DNA of 64,000 bases, from contig NZ_CP044285.1 of the NCBI RefSeq assembly GCF_008728635.1, forward strand, positions 1,674,001-1,738,000. The letters are read 5' to 3'. Made by a program: the position numbers and the translations under genes. Shown here in pieces: positions 9,035-19,900 of this stretch. The notes under the pieces were generated by a model, which saw nothing but the letters and a program-made list of their open reading frames with translations, did no database searches and was not told the DNA's origin. The DNA comes from Hymenobacter baengnokdamensis. Lineage in GTDB: Bacteria > Bacteroidota > Bacteroidia > Cytophagales > Hymenobacteraceae. How positions within the stretch are numbered: the stretch's first letter is position 1; the number at the start of each line of letters is the position of its first letter.

Positions 9035-10487
9035 GCTGCGGGACAGACGGCAGCACACTGGCCTGACCCACGTAGAGCTGGGTATAGGACCTGGCCGCCT
9101 GAAGCTGCGAGCTGCCAAATGTGGCTTGAGAGGAGAATTCACCGCCGATATACACCTCGCCGCCAGCCGCCAGCGCCATTGCCTGGGCATCGTCGTCGTC
9201 GGCCCCGCCGGCCGCCGTCAGGCCCAGCCAGTTACCGGCCCGGCTTAGGTAGCCCACGAAGGCATCGGTGTGCCCACGACTAACGAGCTGGAAGCCGCCG
9301 GCCCGAATTTGGTCGCTGAAAGTGCCGGCCACGTAGAGCTTCCCCTGCTTATCGAGCGCGATGCCCACAATACTTTCCAGAAGCGGGCTTGAAATACTCC
9401 TGACCCAATCCCAGCGACCGCTAGCGCTAAGCCGGCCCACAAAGCCATCATCGTTGTCGCCGCAGAGGCGAACGGGCCCAAAAAAGGCATCGCCGCTAAA
9501 CGAGCCCGTTACAAATACGCCGCCGGCGGGGTCTGCGGCCAGGCCCTTGCCATAGGCGGTGTTGGTGCTGGTAGCGGCCGTGGCCCATTGCCACTGGCCG
9601 GTACTGCTCAGCTTCCCTACAAAGGCATCGTTGAGACCCCGGCCCCGCAGCGTGGTGGCCCCAAAGGCAACCAGCGCGCTAAAATAGCCCGTCACGTATA
9701 TATCACCTTTGCCTGATACGGCCAGTGCCCGCGCCTCATCATTGCCCGCGCTGCCGGCAGCCGTGGCCCACTGCCAGCCGCCAGCCGGCGTAAGGCTGGC
9801 TACAAAGGCATCACTGATACCGTTGCTGGTCAGGGCTTTGGGGCCAAATGCAGCGGTGGCGGCAAACTGCCCGGCCACCACCAGCGCGCCAGTGCCGGTA
9901 GTGGCCAGGGCACGGGCCAGGTCGAGGCCGGGGCCGCCGGCCGAGGTAGCCCACTGCCACTGGCCATCGGTACCGATTTGAGCTACAAACACGTCGGTAG
10001 CACCCTGGCTGGTGAGGGTAGTGGCGCCCAGGGCAACCTGGTTGCTGAAGCTGCCCGTAACGAAAATGGCACCTGAGGCATCGAGGGCAATGCCGGCTGC
10101 CTGGTCGCTGCCGCTGCTGCCCGCAGCTACGGCCCACTGCCAGCTGCCAGCGGGCGAGAGCTTGGCTACAAACAGGTCGCTCTTGCCCCGGCTGGTGAGT
10201 GAAATTGTGCCGAAAGTAGTTTTGTCTGTGAAAAATCCTATTGCGTAGGTGTTGCCCTCCTGGTCGGTAGCTACGCCTTTAAGCTGCGAAGTGCCGCTGC
10301 CGGCTGCCTGCACGGCCCATTGCCACTGAGGGCTCTGGCAATAGCCGGCCTGGGCTGCCAGCAACAGCACGGCCACTAAAAGCGTCCGGATAGTCGAAAG
10401 GAGGCGTTTGCTAGTCGCAGCAGCTTGCCCATGTGCGGAGCGGTTGCTACTTGCCAGAACAGATAAAGGAGTAAAGCGTGAATTCAT
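9030..10487 (-). CDS. Secreted SBBP-type seven-bladed beta-propeller protein
   Basis: The 485-residue protein consists of a signal segment (hydrophobic LLVAVLLLAAQAGYCQ near residues 36-51, after an unusually long basic N-terminus) followed by seven repeats of about 60 residues. Each repeat contains a WQWA strand and an 'A...G.IYVTG.FS....FG...L.S.G..D.FVAKL' strand, the SBBP/beta-propeller signature. Seven blades would close one propeller. Unlike the neighbouring surface proteins, no T9SS sorting domain is present: the chain ends at SVLPSVPQP right after the last blade. It may be truncated, or simply periplasmic or released by another route. The stop codon overlaps the MITE-like element, which could have removed an original C-terminal domain (inference). 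Confidence 0.8.
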   Translation of the reverse strand: MNSRFTPLSVLASSNRSAHGQAAATSKRLLSTIRTLLVAVLLLAAQAGYCQSPQWQWAVQAAGSGTSQLKGVATDQEGNTYAIGFFTDKTTFGTISLTSRGKSDLFVAKLSPAGSWQWAVAAGSSGSDQAAGIALDASGAIFVTGSFSNQVALGATTLTSQGATDVFVAQIGTDGQWQWATSAGGPGLDLARALATTGTGALVVAGQFAATAAFGPKALTSNGISDAFVASLTPAGGWQWATAAGSAGNDEARALAVSGKGDIYVTGYFSALVAFGATTLRGRGLNDAFVGKLSSTGQWQWATAATSTNTAYGKGLAADPAGGVFVTGSFSGDAFFGPVRLCGDNDDGFVGRLSASGRWDWVRSISSPLLESIVGIALDKQGKLYVAGTFSDQIRAGGFQLVSRGHTDAFVGYLSRAGNWLGLTAAGGADDDDAQAMALAAGGEVYIGGEFSSQATFGSSQLQAARSYTQLYVGQASVLPSVPQP

Positions 10488-10561
10488 AAGTTGGGCAAAA
10501 AGTATACAGTAAAAGTATCTACTGCTACTACTGCCAACTTAGAAAAATACTACCCTAAATG

Positions 10562-10599
10562 CGGTAGCCTACCTATGCCTGCTTCCAGGTAGGCTACCG
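10562..10599 (-). terminator. Terminator of the kinase-regulator operon, overlapping the stop codon
   Basis: CGGTAGCCTACCT (10562-10574) and AGGTAGGCTACCG (10587-10599) form a perfect 13-base stem. The response regulator stop codon lies inside it. Confidence 0.65.
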
Positions 10600-11025
10600 G
10601 CTTAGGCGGGGCTGGTCGGCTGCCGGGATGGCCCAGCCCAGGCTGCGCAGCTGCGAGGCAATAGCGCGTAGCTCTTGCTCGGCAATAGGCTTGCGGATGA
10701 TGCCGGCTACGAGGCGATGACTGGCGGCGCGGGCCGTATCGGCCTGAGCCAGCGACGAGGTGAGGATGTAAATGCGGGTAGATTTCAACAGGGCTTCTTC
10801 GTGGGGCAGCAAGGCCTCCAAAAAATCCCAGCCGTCCATCACCGGCATGTTGAGGTCAAGGAAAATAACCTGCAGCTCGGGGGCAGGCAGGCGCGGCAGC
10901 AGGTACGCCAGTGCCTCGGTAGCCGAGGGGAAGGTGCAGATTTGAGAGGCAAAGCCTTCCAGCTCCAGCACCTGTTCGGCCAGGTACAGGCTGATAAGGT
11001 CGTCGTCGATTAAATGCGTAAGCAT
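10594..11025 (-). CDS. Single-domain response regulator (CheY-like)
   Basis: The 143-residue receiver domain stands alone. The acidic pocket DDD is at residues 7-9, the phosphoacceptor Asp57 is in FLDLNMPVMDG, the conserved Thr/Ser region is YILTSS, and the Lys is in IRKP. It has no output domain, so it signals by protein-protein contact or passes phosphate on. I chose ATG at 11025; an in-frame TTG lies two codons upstream. The gene begins within about ten bases of the stop of the preceding PAS kinase, so the two are one operon and almost certainly a cognate pair, as is common for Bacteroidota PAS kinases. Confidence 0.88.
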   Translation of the reverse strand: MLTHLIDDDLISLYLAEQVLELEGFASQICTFPSATEALAYLLPRLPAPELQVIFLDLNMPVMDGWDFLEALLPHEEALLKSTRIYILTSSLAQADTARAASHRLVAGIIRKPIAEQELRAIASQLRSLGWAIPAADQPRLSR

Positions 11026-11032
11026 AAGCAAG

Positions 11033-13573
11033 TTAACGGGGGTCGAGATGAATCAGGAAGCGGGTGCCGGCATTAACGGCACTAGTTACCTCAATTTTGC
11101 CACCCATGGCTTCGACGTGGGTTTTGACCAGAAACAGGCCAATGCCCCGTCCGCGCTGGTTGGTATGAAAACGCTTGTAGAGCTGAAAGACATCAGACCC
11201 CGCTTTGTACATATCAAAGCCCGAGCCATTATCGGTAAAAGAAATGCTGATGCCGCCCTGCGCCGTATGCTGCCACTTTATCTCCACCAGCAGTGAGCGC
11301 TCCGCCGAGCGGTACTTGATGGAGTTGGATAGTAAATTATAGAATATACTATAGATAAAAGCCCGGTTGCCGTGAATGCTCAGGTTCTCTTCCGGCTGAA
11401 GCGCTACCCGGCCGCCACACTGCTCCAGGGCCCCGGCCAGGTGCTCAGTGGCTTCCTGGCACACGTCGGCCAGCGCTACTGTTTCGGGCGGCTGGATGTC
11501 CTGGTTGTCGCGCAGCGATAGTATCAGGTTCAGGTCGTGTAGTACGGTATCGACCTGCTTCATGCTCTGGCCCAGCAGGGCCAGCGAGTTGGTAAAGGCC
11601 GCGCTGTTTTTATCAACCTTGGTGAGCACGTCGGCCAGGCCCAGGGCATTGGCCAGCGGAGCGCGCAGATTATGCGAAAGTACGTAGGTAAACTGCTGAA
11701 GGTCGCGATTTTGCCGGTACAGGTCCTGGGTCATTTTGGCCTGGCTCGCCTCAATTTCCTTGCGGTAGGTAATATTCTGCTGAATGGATATATACTGCAT
11801 GAGCTGCCCGCTATCGTCGTAGATGGGCGTAATATCCATAGCAAACCAGAGTTTCTGCCCCGACTTTTTATAGTTCAGGATAGTTACGTGGCAGGCTTTC
11901 TGCTGAAGCAGGCGCTCGCGGATGCGCTCGACGGTGGCAGGGTCGGTTTCGGCGCCTTGCAAGACCTGGCCGGGGGTTTTGCCCACCATATCGGCCAGCA
12001 CATAGCCCGTGTGCTTGGTGAAGGCTGCGTTTACCCACTCCGTAATTCCCTGCGCGTTGGTAATGATAACGGAGTTGTCGGTGCCGCTGGCTACAAGGGC
12101 CAGCTGCTGGAGCTTCTTTTCGGCGCTTACCTGCTCGGAGACATCGGAAAAGTACACGGCCAGGCCATCGGGCGAGGGAAAGACCTTGAACTGAAACCAG
12201 CGGCCCGGCTTTTTTTCAAAAAGCCGAAACTCCACCGTTTGGCCGGTATTCAGAGCCTGCTGATAGCTCGTGCGGTAGATAGGCATAGCGTTGGGGAAGG
12301 TATCCCACAGGTTTTTGCCCACAACTGCTTCGCGCGTCAAGGCAAGAGTCCGCTCGGCTTCGCGGTTGAGGTAAGTAAAGTTCCAGTTCTTATCGAGCGA
12401 GAAAAAGGCATCGGTAATACTCTCCAGAATAGTGGTGAGCTGCTGGGCCTGCTGCTTGATAAGGCGCTGCGCAGTGAGGATGTTTGTGATGTCTTTGGCC
12501 ATTACGTGGACGCCCACTATCTCGCCTTGCACAACCAGGGGCACGTGCTTCACGCGCAGATGCCGCTCCTCACCGGCCTCATTGTTGACGACGGCCAAAA
12601 ACTTTGCCCGGTGGCCACTCACGGCCTTGCGGAAGCTTTGCTCGAAAAGCAGGCCCAGGCCATGGGGCAAAAACTCAGCAAGCTGATGGTTGACCACTTC
12701 TGTTTTCTGCTTCTTAAAGAAGGTGAGAAAGACCGGGTTGGCATCCAGAATAAGGCCCTCAGTGGATTGAAAAACGGCCAGGGCCGGGTTGTTTTCGAAG
12801 AGCAGCCGCATGCGCTGCTCACTTTCGGCCAGCTCAAAGCTGGCCCGCTTCTGCTCCGAAACATCGCGCGAGCTTACCGCATACGCCCGGATGGCCGGGT
12901 TGTGCAGCTGGTTGCTTACCGTCGTCTGAATCCATTTCCATTCGCCATTGGCAGCCTGAAAGCGAAAATCGGATACCAGAATACTGTCCTGGGTGTCGAG
13001 CTGGTTCCAGAGGGCCAGCACCTGGGGCAGGTCGTCGGGGTGAATCAGCGAAAAACAGCTTCTGCCAATAAGGTCTTCGGGCCGGTAGCCAATTGTTTTG
13101 AGCGTGGCGCCACCCACGTACGTGTACACGCCTTCTGCGCTAAGCAGCCCTACCATGTCGAACCCATACCCGATAAATACTTCGTTGAGGGCTTCGTACC
13201 CGTAGGAGGGCGGCGGCTGGCGCTCAGAGGTTGTGTCGCGGCCCACGCACAGCAGCACACCATCGGCAGGAACCTTGAAGACTGACCACGAGATACCTAT
13301 TTCCTGGCCGTCTTTTTTCAGACAGCGGCTATCGAAATACATCGGGGCCGATTGGTAGGCGCGCAGGCACTGAGCCAGGGCCGCCTGGCGGTCGGCGGGG
13401 TGCATGATGTCGCCAAACGACTTGCCGACCATCTCGTCGCTGTCGTAGCCCAGTATACTCAGGCTGGCGGTGCTCACGCGCTGAAACCGTCCCTTAGGGT
13501 CGATAACGCAGATAACGTCGGAGGAATAGCTCATCAAACTCGCTAAAATTCGGGTGTCGTGGGGGGCGGCCAT
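11033..13573 (-). CDS. Multi-PAS sensor histidine kinase
   Basis: From ATG 13573 the protein has 846 residues. In order there are five PAS/PAC units centred near residues 25, 145, 270, 395 and 505 (each with the 'G.....VN.A......GY...E.VG' pattern). A HisKA dimerisation domain follows with the phosphoacceptor His in LSHNLRAPL (about residue 635). The HATPase_c domain has an N-box NLLSNSIKY, a G1 box DNGSGFD and a G2 box GRGIGLFLV. There is no signal peptide and no membrane helix, so it is a cytosolic sensor of redox, light or small ligands; the ligand is not predictable. An in-frame ATG at 13771 would add 66 low-complexity Arg/Ser/Pro residues and is less likely. It forms an operon with the CheY-like gene at 10594. 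Confidence 0.9.
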   Translation of the reverse strand: MAAPHDTRILASLMSYSSDVICVIDPKGRFQRVSTASLSILGYDSDEMVGKSFGDIMHPADRQAALAQCLRAYQSAPMYFDSRCLKKDGQEIGISWSVFKVPADGVLLCVGRDTTSERQPPPSYGYEALNEVFIGYGFDMVGLLSAEGVYTYVGGATLKTIGYRPEDLIGRSCFSLIHPDDLPQVLALWNQLDTQDSILVSDFRFQAANGEWKWIQTTVSNQLHNPAIRAYAVSSRDVSEQKRASFELAESEQRMRLLFENNPALAVFQSTEGLILDANPVFLTFFKKQKTEVVNHQLAEFLPHGLGLLFEQSFRKAVSGHRAKFLAVVNNEAGEERHLRVKHVPLVVQGEIVGVHVMAKDITNILTAQRLIKQQAQQLTTILESITDAFFSLDKNWNFTYLNREAERTLALTREAVVGKNLWDTFPNAMPIYRTSYQQALNTGQTVEFRLFEKKPGRWFQFKVFPSPDGLAVYFSDVSEQVSAEKKLQQLALVASGTDNSVIITNAQGITEWVNAAFTKHTGYVLADMVGKTPGQVLQGAETDPATVERIRERLLQQKACHVTILNYKKSGQKLWFAMDITPIYDDSGQLMQYISIQQNITYRKEIEASQAKMTQDLYRQNRDLQQFTYVLSHNLRAPLANALGLADVLTKVDKNSAAFTNSLALLGQSMKQVDTVLHDLNLILSLRDNQDIQPPETVALADVCQEATEHLAGALEQCGGRVALQPEENLSIHGNRAFIYSIFYNLLSNSIKYRSAERSLLVEIKWQHTAQGGISISFTDNGSGFDMYKAGSDVFQLYKRFHTNQRGRGIGLFLVKTHVEAMGGKIEVTSAVNAGTRFLIHLDPR

Positions 13574-13866
13574 GGCAGTCGGTGCGGAAGTAGAGAGTAT
13601 TTGCCGCAGCCAAGCCGGCGGCGACGGCGGATTACCCGCCCCAAAACAACACGAATAAATACCCTTAGACGAAGCACCTGCCCGCGCTGTTGGGCTGCCA
13701 GATAACAAATTTCGGCTGATTAGGCGGGTGGGACGGGTAAAAGGCCTACCCAATTTTTGGGTCATGGCCAACAGGGAACAGCGTTAAGCTTACGGCTGGC
13801 AAAATGAAGGCTTGGCTTCTTACAGATTGTTAATTATTTAGTAAATAAAAGATTACGGGGCGACAA

Positions 13867-13913
13867 CGGCTCACTAAAAAGCCTCTCTTGGGGAGAGGCT
13901 TTTTAGTGAGCCG
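13867..13913. terminator. Very strong terminator after the 2820-residue protein gene
   Basis: A perfect 21-base stem (CGGCTCACTAAAAAGCCTCTC with its complement) around a 5-base loop. It lies 10 bases past the stop of the giant minus-strand gene. Confidence 0.9.
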
Positions 13914-13922
13914 TTCAATAGG

Positions 13923-16900
13923 CTACTCTTTGAGCAGGCGCTGGATGACTCTCAGGGTAGTATTTTGAATAATAAGCTGGTAGGTGCCGCTGCGAAGACC
14001 AGCTACCGCGAGCTGGTGGGGCAGGCCGCCCGCCAGGCTTAGCACCTGCACCACACGGCCGGTGGCATCGAGCAAGGTTACCTGATACGGCCCGGCCGGC
14101 AGCTGAGTCAGGTCGAGGGTAGTTGAGGCCTGGGCCGGATTGGGGTAAAGCGACACCTGCATCGGGAGCGCGGGCAGGCCAAACGTCACCACCTGTACCG
14201 GGCTGTAGCTGGCTTTGCCACTCTGGTCCAGCTGCTGCAAGCGGTAGTACACGGCACCGGGGTGCTGCTGCCCCACACCGGCATCGTCATAGGCATAGCG
14301 GTGGGCTGGCGCCGAGGTGGCTGCGCCCGCTACGAACGAGAGCGTTTCGAAGCGGAGGCCATCGAACGAGCGCTCTACCCCAAAGCCGCTGTTGGTAAGC
14401 TCCTGGGCCGTGGTCCAGCGTAGCTGCCCATCGACGCCCGCAGCCGTAGCCGTAAAGCTCGTGAGCACCACCGGCAGCGGGTAGTTGCCTATTTGCAGGT
14501 TCACCGTCTGGGTTGTGATACCCCCGTTGGCATCCACGGTCCGGATGCCCACCGGGTACGTGCCGGCCACGAGCAGCTGGCGGTCGAGCACGCGCACCTG
14601 GCCCGTGGCAGCATCCAGTTCAAGGCCGGGGGCCAGGCTGCCGCTGGCTACGCCGGCCGTGCGCACGCCGTTGTCGGTGAGGGCCGCCGCGCTGCTGTAC
14701 GCGCTCCCGTTGGCATCAACCACGTTGGCAATTACGTCGCCGTTCTGGTACTGATTGGCACCGCCTTTGAGCGGAGTATTGGTATACATCGAGGCATTGT
14801 CCTGGCCAATGGCAATCTCATACAGCGCCGGTCTGGATACGCCGCTGAGGTTGTCGGTGGCCGTGAAGGCAAAAAAGGCGTTGCCCACAAACGTAGCGGC
14901 CGGGTCGAAGGTAAGCTTGCTTATATCGGCAAGGGCGACAGACTGCCCGGCTGCGACAGGGGTACCATTGAGAGCCAATACCCCGGCTGCCGCCGCTGGC
15001 AGCGTTGTAACAGTGAAGGAAGCCACGGCGCCATCGAGGTCAATACCGCTGATGGCACTCAGGGGGAGTGCATCGGCGGTATTACCGGCCGGCAATTGCA
15101 GGCGGTTGAACCGGGCGTTGGCTACCGGGAGCTGATTGGCCAGGGTAGTGAGCACCGGCGAGGTGTTGTTGGCCGTTCCCCCAGTTACTTCAGTCGTCGT
15201 TGTGCTGATGGTAGCCGTCAGGGTCTGGGCCGTGGTTGGGAAGGTGAAGGAGATGGTATTAGCTACTGTGCCGGGACCGCCTACTGACTGCTTGGCAATG
15301 CCGGGGAAGGTAACCAGGCCGCGAGTGGGGTCGTAGGTGCCGCCGCCCGAGGCCGTCACGTCGGTGAGGCCGGTAGGCAATTGTACGGTCTGGCTCACGC
15401 TGTTGGCCGGCGAAGGCCCGTTGTTGAGGGCAATCACCTGGTAGGTAGCCACGCTGCCGGGCAGCGTCTGGGCCGGGCCACTGAGCTGAATGGCTACGTC
15501 GGCAACGGGCTGAATAGCGACGCTGACCGACTGCTGGTTATTGCTGGCCACCGGGTCAGAGTACACACCATCGATGAGGGCCGTGGCCACGAGCGGGTCG
15601 TTGAGCGGGTTGTTGACGGTAATGTGGTACGTGCTGCTGGTGCCGCCCATCTGGTTGAGTATACTCGGGAAGGTAACAACTCCCGTGGCGGCATCATAGG
15701 CACCCGCCAGCACGCTATTGGTGGCATCGCGCACTACTACGCTGAGGCCGGCTGGCAGGCTCACGCGCTCCTGCATAGTAGAGGCGACGGTGCCGGCATT
15801 GGTAGCCACTACCGTAAACACCACCGGCTGCCCGGCCTGCTGCGTGGTAATCGGCGCGTTGTTGCTGTCCGTGGCCGTAATGGTGGTCTGCAAATCGACC
15901 TGGGTGCTGGTGGCGGGCTGTACTACGGCAATGGGGCCGCCGGCATTGTTGCTCAGAATAGGGTCGTTGGTGGCCCGCGATACGTTGGCCACCCCGGCGG
16001 CGCCAATAATGGGCCGGTCGGGCACGGTAATCGTTACGGTCTGGGTTACGGTGCCGGCAGCACCCACCGCCTGGTTGGTAATAGTAGGGAAGGTGATGAT
16101 GCCCGTCGTCTGGTCATATACGCCCCCGCCCGACGCCACTACCGTGCCCAGGTAAGTAGTGATGCGCAGCACCGGGGTGATGCTCAGTGCCTCGGCCGGT
16201 CCGTTATTGGTAAAAGACACGGCGTAGGTGGCTGGGTTACCCAGAATAGGCGCCGCGGGGCCGTTCACGCTGACCACAATATCGGTGTTCCACTTCACGG
16301 CGGTTGCTACGGCTACCGTGTTGTTGGTGCGCACGCTTTCGGGCGTGGTAGTGCTGACGGTAGCGGTGTTTGCAAACGTTGTGGAGTTGTTCGTATCCGT
16401 CGATTTAACAGCCGGCATCTTGTAGGTAATCGTATTCGTTACCACGTTGTTCGCGTCCTGTGAGGCGATGGCCGGGAAGGTAATTACCCCCGATGCCGGG
16501 GCATACGTGCCTCCGCCCGTGCTCGTAACCAGCTGGGGGTCGAGGCCCGCCGGAATCGTAACGGTCTGCACCACATTGGTGGCCGGTACCGGGCCGTTAT
16601 TGATGGTGTTCACCGTGAGGGTAACTACCTGGCCGGCTGAGGCGGTAGAAGGCGCAATCAGGGTAGTAGCTACATCGGTCAGCAGATTAACATCTATGGT
16701 AGAGGTGGCCGTATTGTCGCCGGGTACCGGGTCGGAGGTGGCGGCCGAAACGCTGGCCAGCGCCGCGATGGGGCCGGCGGCCGGCGCCGCCAGGGTAATG
16801 GTGTTGGTGACGCTGGTGCCGCTCACGAGCGAGCCGATGGCGAACGTTGCCACACCGGTAGCCGGGGTGTAGGTTCCGCCGCCCGAGAGGCTCACCCCGG

Positions 16901-19900
16901 TAAGGCCGACGGGCAGCGACACCTGCTGCACCACGCCCGTGGCTGCCTGCGGGCCATTATTGCCTGTGGTAATCGTGAACGAGACGGGCGTGCCCGGGGC
17001 TACGTTTTTATCCGAAGGCGCAGCTTTGGTAAAAATGTTGGCCTGGTCGGTAGTGGCCGGGCTGCTGGTAGTAGCCGGCGCCGTGTAGAGGTTGTTGCTG
17101 TTGCTTTCAGCGGTAGCCGTCGTCACGTTGGCGGTGGCTGTAAAGCCCGAAGCCGGCGCCGCAAAGCTTACGGTATTATATATAGTGGCGCCGCTGAGCA
17201 ATACGGGAACGGCTGGAAAGGTAACCACGCCCGACGGCGCGTCGTAGCTGCCGTTGTTTGAGGCAAACACCCCGGCCAGGTTGGCAGGCAGCTGCACGGT
17301 TTGCACGACCGCTGCGGCGGCCGATACCGCCGTGGCCGGGCCGCTGTTGGCCGTAAGCACCGTAAAAGTGGCCAGGTTGCCGGCCACCACGGCCGTGGGG
17401 CCGCTGAGCGTAGTGGTTACATCGGCCACCGGCGTAACACTGATGGTGGCCGTGCCTTGGTTATTATCCGACTGCCCCGAGAAAATCGTGGCATCGTTCA
17501 TGTTCGAGGTTGCCGTCACCGGTCCGCGCGCTGGAGCGGTGAACGTGACCGTGGAAGACGCATTGGCATTAGGGGCGAGGTCGGGGGAGGTCGCGTAGCT
17601 TACAATGCCGGTGGCCGGGTCGTAGGTGCCGCCGTTGGAAGCAGTTACGTTTAGCAGGCCCGGTGGCAGCAGCACGCGCCGCGTTACGCCGGTCGATAGC
17701 GAAGGGCCGTAGTTGATAAAAGTAACGTTGAACGTGCCCGTAGCACCGGCCGTCACCGTGCTGGCCTGCGGCGTCACGATGCTGGCCACGTCGGCCACGC
17801 TGTTAATAGTGGCGCCAATAGACGCATTATCGGGGGCAGTGCCGCTGCCACTGCCAGAATCCTGCTGACTGTCTGTAACGATTGCGTTCTGAACAGTTAC
17901 GCTGGCGCCTTCCGGCAGCACCGGCGCAATAAAGCTCACCCGGTAAAAGCGGGCGTCGCGGGTAGGCATTGATGCTACGCTTGGGAACGTAATAATGCCA
18001 GTGCTCGCATCGTAGGGGTAAGTGGTTCCGTCAGGAAAGAATACGTTGGCCGCAGCGACTCCGGCGGGCAGCGTTGCCGTCATACGCACATTGCTGGCCG
18101 CGGCCGGACCGTTGTTGGCAAATACGAGTGAATAAATTCCCGTCTGGCGGCCGGCATTCATCGTGGAGAGGCCCGATATGCCCGCCACTACATCGGCGTA
18201 GCCCGTAATGGAGGTAGTAGCCGAGCTGGTATTGTTGTCGGTTACGGGCTCACCCGTGGCGGTGGTGATAGCGGCCGTAGTGGTTACGGATGCCGTGCCG
18301 GGCACCGTGAACGAGATGTTGTAGGGCGTGCTGGTGCCCCCGGCCAGTGAGGACTGGGCTGGATAGGTAACCGTTACATTGCCGGTCGTCGGGTCGGGAG
18401 AGCTGATGCTGATGCTGCCCGTGGCTACCACGCCCGTTACAGGCTTGTACTTATCGCCCGTTGCCAGCGTCACAACCTGCGTAACGCTGGCTGCCGGCTG
18501 CCCGCCGTTGTTGGCGAAGGTAACCGTAGCGGTAGCGGTACTAGCTGCCGCCGCCGTGGCCGGTGCCGTCACAACGGCCAGTACATCGGTGCTGCAATTG
18601 ATGCCCGCCGCGCTGTTGGCGATGCTGGTACTGACCTGCGTATTACTCAGGCCAACCGTGCCGGCTTCGGCATTAAAGGCTACGCCGCCGGCGGTAGTGC
18701 CATTGGCGCCGCCCGCCACCGCCAGGCTGCCCGGCGCCGCATTAGTTAAAATAACGCCGCCGCCCCCACCCCCGCCGGGGCCATAAGGACCCTGAGCTGC
18801 AGTGGCCGTGTTGCTGCCGCCGTTGCCCCCGGTAGCCGAAAGCGACAGCTGGCCCAGGGAAGCCGTGTTATTAGCCGTAACCAGAATAGCGCCGCCGGCC
18901 CCGCCGCCGCCGCTGCCATCGTTTGCTACGGTGCTGCTGGCGCTGGCCCCATTGGCCAGGATGCTGCCGAAGCCCGCTACCGAGCCCGTGCGTACCAGCA
19001 CAATGCCGCCGCCGGCGGCCCCGCTACTGGCGTAGCCCGTCAGCGAGCCGTCGCCGGTACCGTCGTTGCTGGAGCCCGCGCCCCCGCCGCCACCCAGAAT
19101 CAGGCGGTTGGTGCTGACCAGGTCAAGGGGCAGGCCCGACTCGCCGCCGGTGGCCGCGTTGCTGCTCCAGGTGTTGCCGCCGTGGCCCCCGCGGGCCCCG
19201 TTGCCGCCGCCGCCACCGCCGCTGTTCATGGTGTTGGCGGTGGCATCCCCATCGGTGCCGCCGCCGCCCGCGTTGCCAGGGCCGCCTCGTGCCGAGCTGC
19301 CGTTGGGGTAGCCATCAACGCCCGTATCGAATAAGGACGTGCCATTGTTTACGTAGCGGGGTGTGCCAACTATGCCTTCTCCTTTCATGGCGTGGGCACC
19401 TACCTGCGTGGTGCCGCTTGCGGGCGCCGGCGCCCGATAATCGAGGTTGGTAGTGCCAGTAGTGCCCTTAAGGCGCTGGCCGGCCCCGCCCCGGAAGCCC
19501 TTGCCCGAGGCATCGAGCCGGGCGCCGGGCGCAAAGCTGAGCTTGCCGGTAATGTCGAGGGCCAGCAGGCCCCCCGTTTTACCATCCCAGGCTGCGGGGG
19601 CAATAGTGCCGCTCACGGTCAGGTTCTGATACTGCGGAATGCGCACTACCTGAAAGCGGCGCTGGCCGGCCGAGGTAGTGGCATCGGCATTCTGGTAGCT
19701 AAACTTAAGGCCGGTGGCCAGCTGAATGGTGCCGCCCGCGGCAGCGGTTACGGTGGGGGCCGAACCAAGCACTTTTACGTACTCGTACTGGCCGGCCGTG
19801 AAGTTGGTGCTCAGGTTGCCAAAGCCGCCGCTGCCGGGCTGGCCGTCGCCGTACGAGTCCGTATTGGTAGCATCAATGTCGGCCCCCTGCATCTGAATAA

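Noticed and set aside
11672..13285. 537-codon plus-strand frame
   Set aside because: Antisense to the PAS kinase with all kinase boxes intact; composition is that of a mirrored coding strand.
13574..13771. N-terminal extension of the PAS kinase
   Set aside because: The extra 66 residues are Arg/Ser/Pro-rich and low-complexity, and the PAS region starts naturally after ATG 13573.
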